A stretch of DNA of 15,794 nucleotides, taken from NCBI GenBank assembly GCA_023254645.1, contig JALRLA010000417.1, positions 1 to 15,794 of the forward strand, read 5' to 3'. Position 1 is the stretch's first letter. Each line of letters begins with the position of its first letter. Under the pieces are notes generated by a model. It saw only the letters and a program-made list of their open reading frames with translations. It had not been told where the DNA came from and made no database searches. Made by a program: the position numbers and the translations under genes. Shown piece by piece: positions 15,270 to 15,794 of the stretch. Source of the DNA: Bacteroidia bacterium (GTDB taxonomy: Bacteria > Bacteroidota > Bacteroidia > NS11-12g > UBA955).

Positions 15270-15794
15270 TTACTGAGCCGCGCCCAATCCGATGCGCACA
15301 CCGAAACTGTGCACACCGTCGAAGGGGTTTGTGTGGCGGTAGCTGTAGTCTAAGGAGACAATGTTTCCACCGTCCATGGTCCAATTGTAGCTCAAACCAG
15401 CCGAAGCGCCTGTAAAGGCCGAGGTGCGGGTATCTTCACTGAACACCCCTTCCTGGTACACGAAGGCACCGCGAAGCGACAAAAAGTCTTTGTAGGTATA
15501 CTCAGCACCCAACACCGTTTGGTTGGCAGAGAAAGCGTAGTTGGTGAAGCCGAAGCCCAAGGTCAACTTGTTGTCGTACATGTTGGCCACCTTATCCAAA
15601 CGAATGTCATAGGTCGCAGAGATGTTCAACAAAGATGGCATTTTGATGGGATCCACTTTTACCTGAACCGTCTTGTCAAAGGTTCCGTTTTGCAACAAGG
15701 CCTTGTAGCTCAGACCATCACCTTTGTGCATCATGTCAGGACCGATGTTTTTGATCGATACTCCAAAGTTGAAGTCATTGCGTTTGATGGCATT
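15270..15794 (-). CDS. PorV/PorQ-family outer-membrane protein, C-terminal part, cut by the window edge
   Basis: PorV and PorQ are FadL-like barrels of the T9SS: PorV shuttles cargo from the translocon to the attachment complex, and PorQ supports anchoring. The 174 visible residues run to the right edge without a stop; the start is outside. They show an alternating beta-strand pattern and features of the family: FGVSIKNIGPDM near the visible beginning, LGAEYTYKDFLSLRGAFVYQ, and the C-terminal strands VSLDYSYRHTNPFDGVHSFG ending RIGLGAAQ. Only the final third to half is present, so PorV, PorQ or a paralog cannot be told apart, and another outer-membrane barrel is possible. A strong terminator ends the transcript. 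T9SS cargo genes elsewhere in the window make the T9SS reading attractive. Confidence 0.72.
   Translation of the reverse strand, partial: NAIKRNDFNFGVSIKNIGPDMMHKGDGLSYKALLQNGTFDKTVQVKVDPIKMPSLLNISATYDIRLDKVANMYDNKLTLGFGFTNYAFSANQTVLGAEYTYKDFLSLRGAFVYQEGVFSEDTRTSAFTGASAGLSYNWTMDGGNIVSLDYSYRHTNPFDGVHSFGVRIGLGAAQ

Noticed and set aside
1..15794. CRISPR arrays, tRNA genes, insertion sequences or attachment sites
   Set aside because: I saw no regularly spaced direct repeats, cloverleaf, transposase or integrase sequence, or direct repeats flanking a foreign block.

Overview
The window comes from a free-living type of Bacteroidota, of Flavobacteriales or Chitinophagales/Saprospirales flavour; I cannot place it more precisely. 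The grounds are a SusC/RagA outer-membrane transporter, cargo proteins with both known kinds of type IX secretion system (T9SS) C-terminal domain, a PorV/PorQ-like barrel, TAnnTTTG-type promoter elements and no clear Shine-Dalgarno sequences. Twelve protein genes are visible. Eleven are on the minus strand; only the Nudix-type regulator is on the plus strand. Two genes are cut by the window edges. I see no tRNA, rRNA, insertion sequence, integrase or CRISPR array.

Left region (1-2560): the N-terminal half of a SusC-like TonB-dependent transporter diverges from a regulator built like the NrtR/AraR family, a catalytically dead Nudix domain plus a winged helix. The 166-bp gap between them holds two inverted repeats that could be operators. 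The regulator ends at a 14-bp perfectly palindromic terminator shared with the next, convergent gene.

Second region (2577-5315): a secreted 725-residue protein with a lamin-tail domain, about four beta-sandwich modules of carbohydrate-binding type and a type A T9SS tail, then a peroxiredoxin of the Bcp/PrxQ type. A strong GC-rich hairpin sits only 5 bp before the peroxiredoxin start codon.

Central cassette (5323-12350), read right to left: an ECF sigma factor; a small single-pass membrane protein whose N-terminus looks anti-sigma-like and whose C-terminus is a type B T9SS/gliding-motility domain; and a giant secreted protein of about 1780 residues with PKD-like modules and the same kind of C-terminal domain. 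This is the most interesting part. It looks like a sigma/anti-sigma pair set beside its probable target adhesin, with the anti-sigma-like protein carrying a cargo-like domain on its periplasmic side. That could let the cell couple adhesin or T9SS expression to export status. The link is inference.

Right region (12416-15794): a tight housekeeping operon, greA, a HIT-family hydrolase, lgt and holB (delta prime clamp-loader subunit), with 2-bp gaps or short overlaps. Upstream of greA, a strong intrinsic terminator closes the preceding PorV/PorQ-like gene, which runs off the right edge. The T9SS link between that barrel and the cargo genes is thematic; nothing shows co-regulation.
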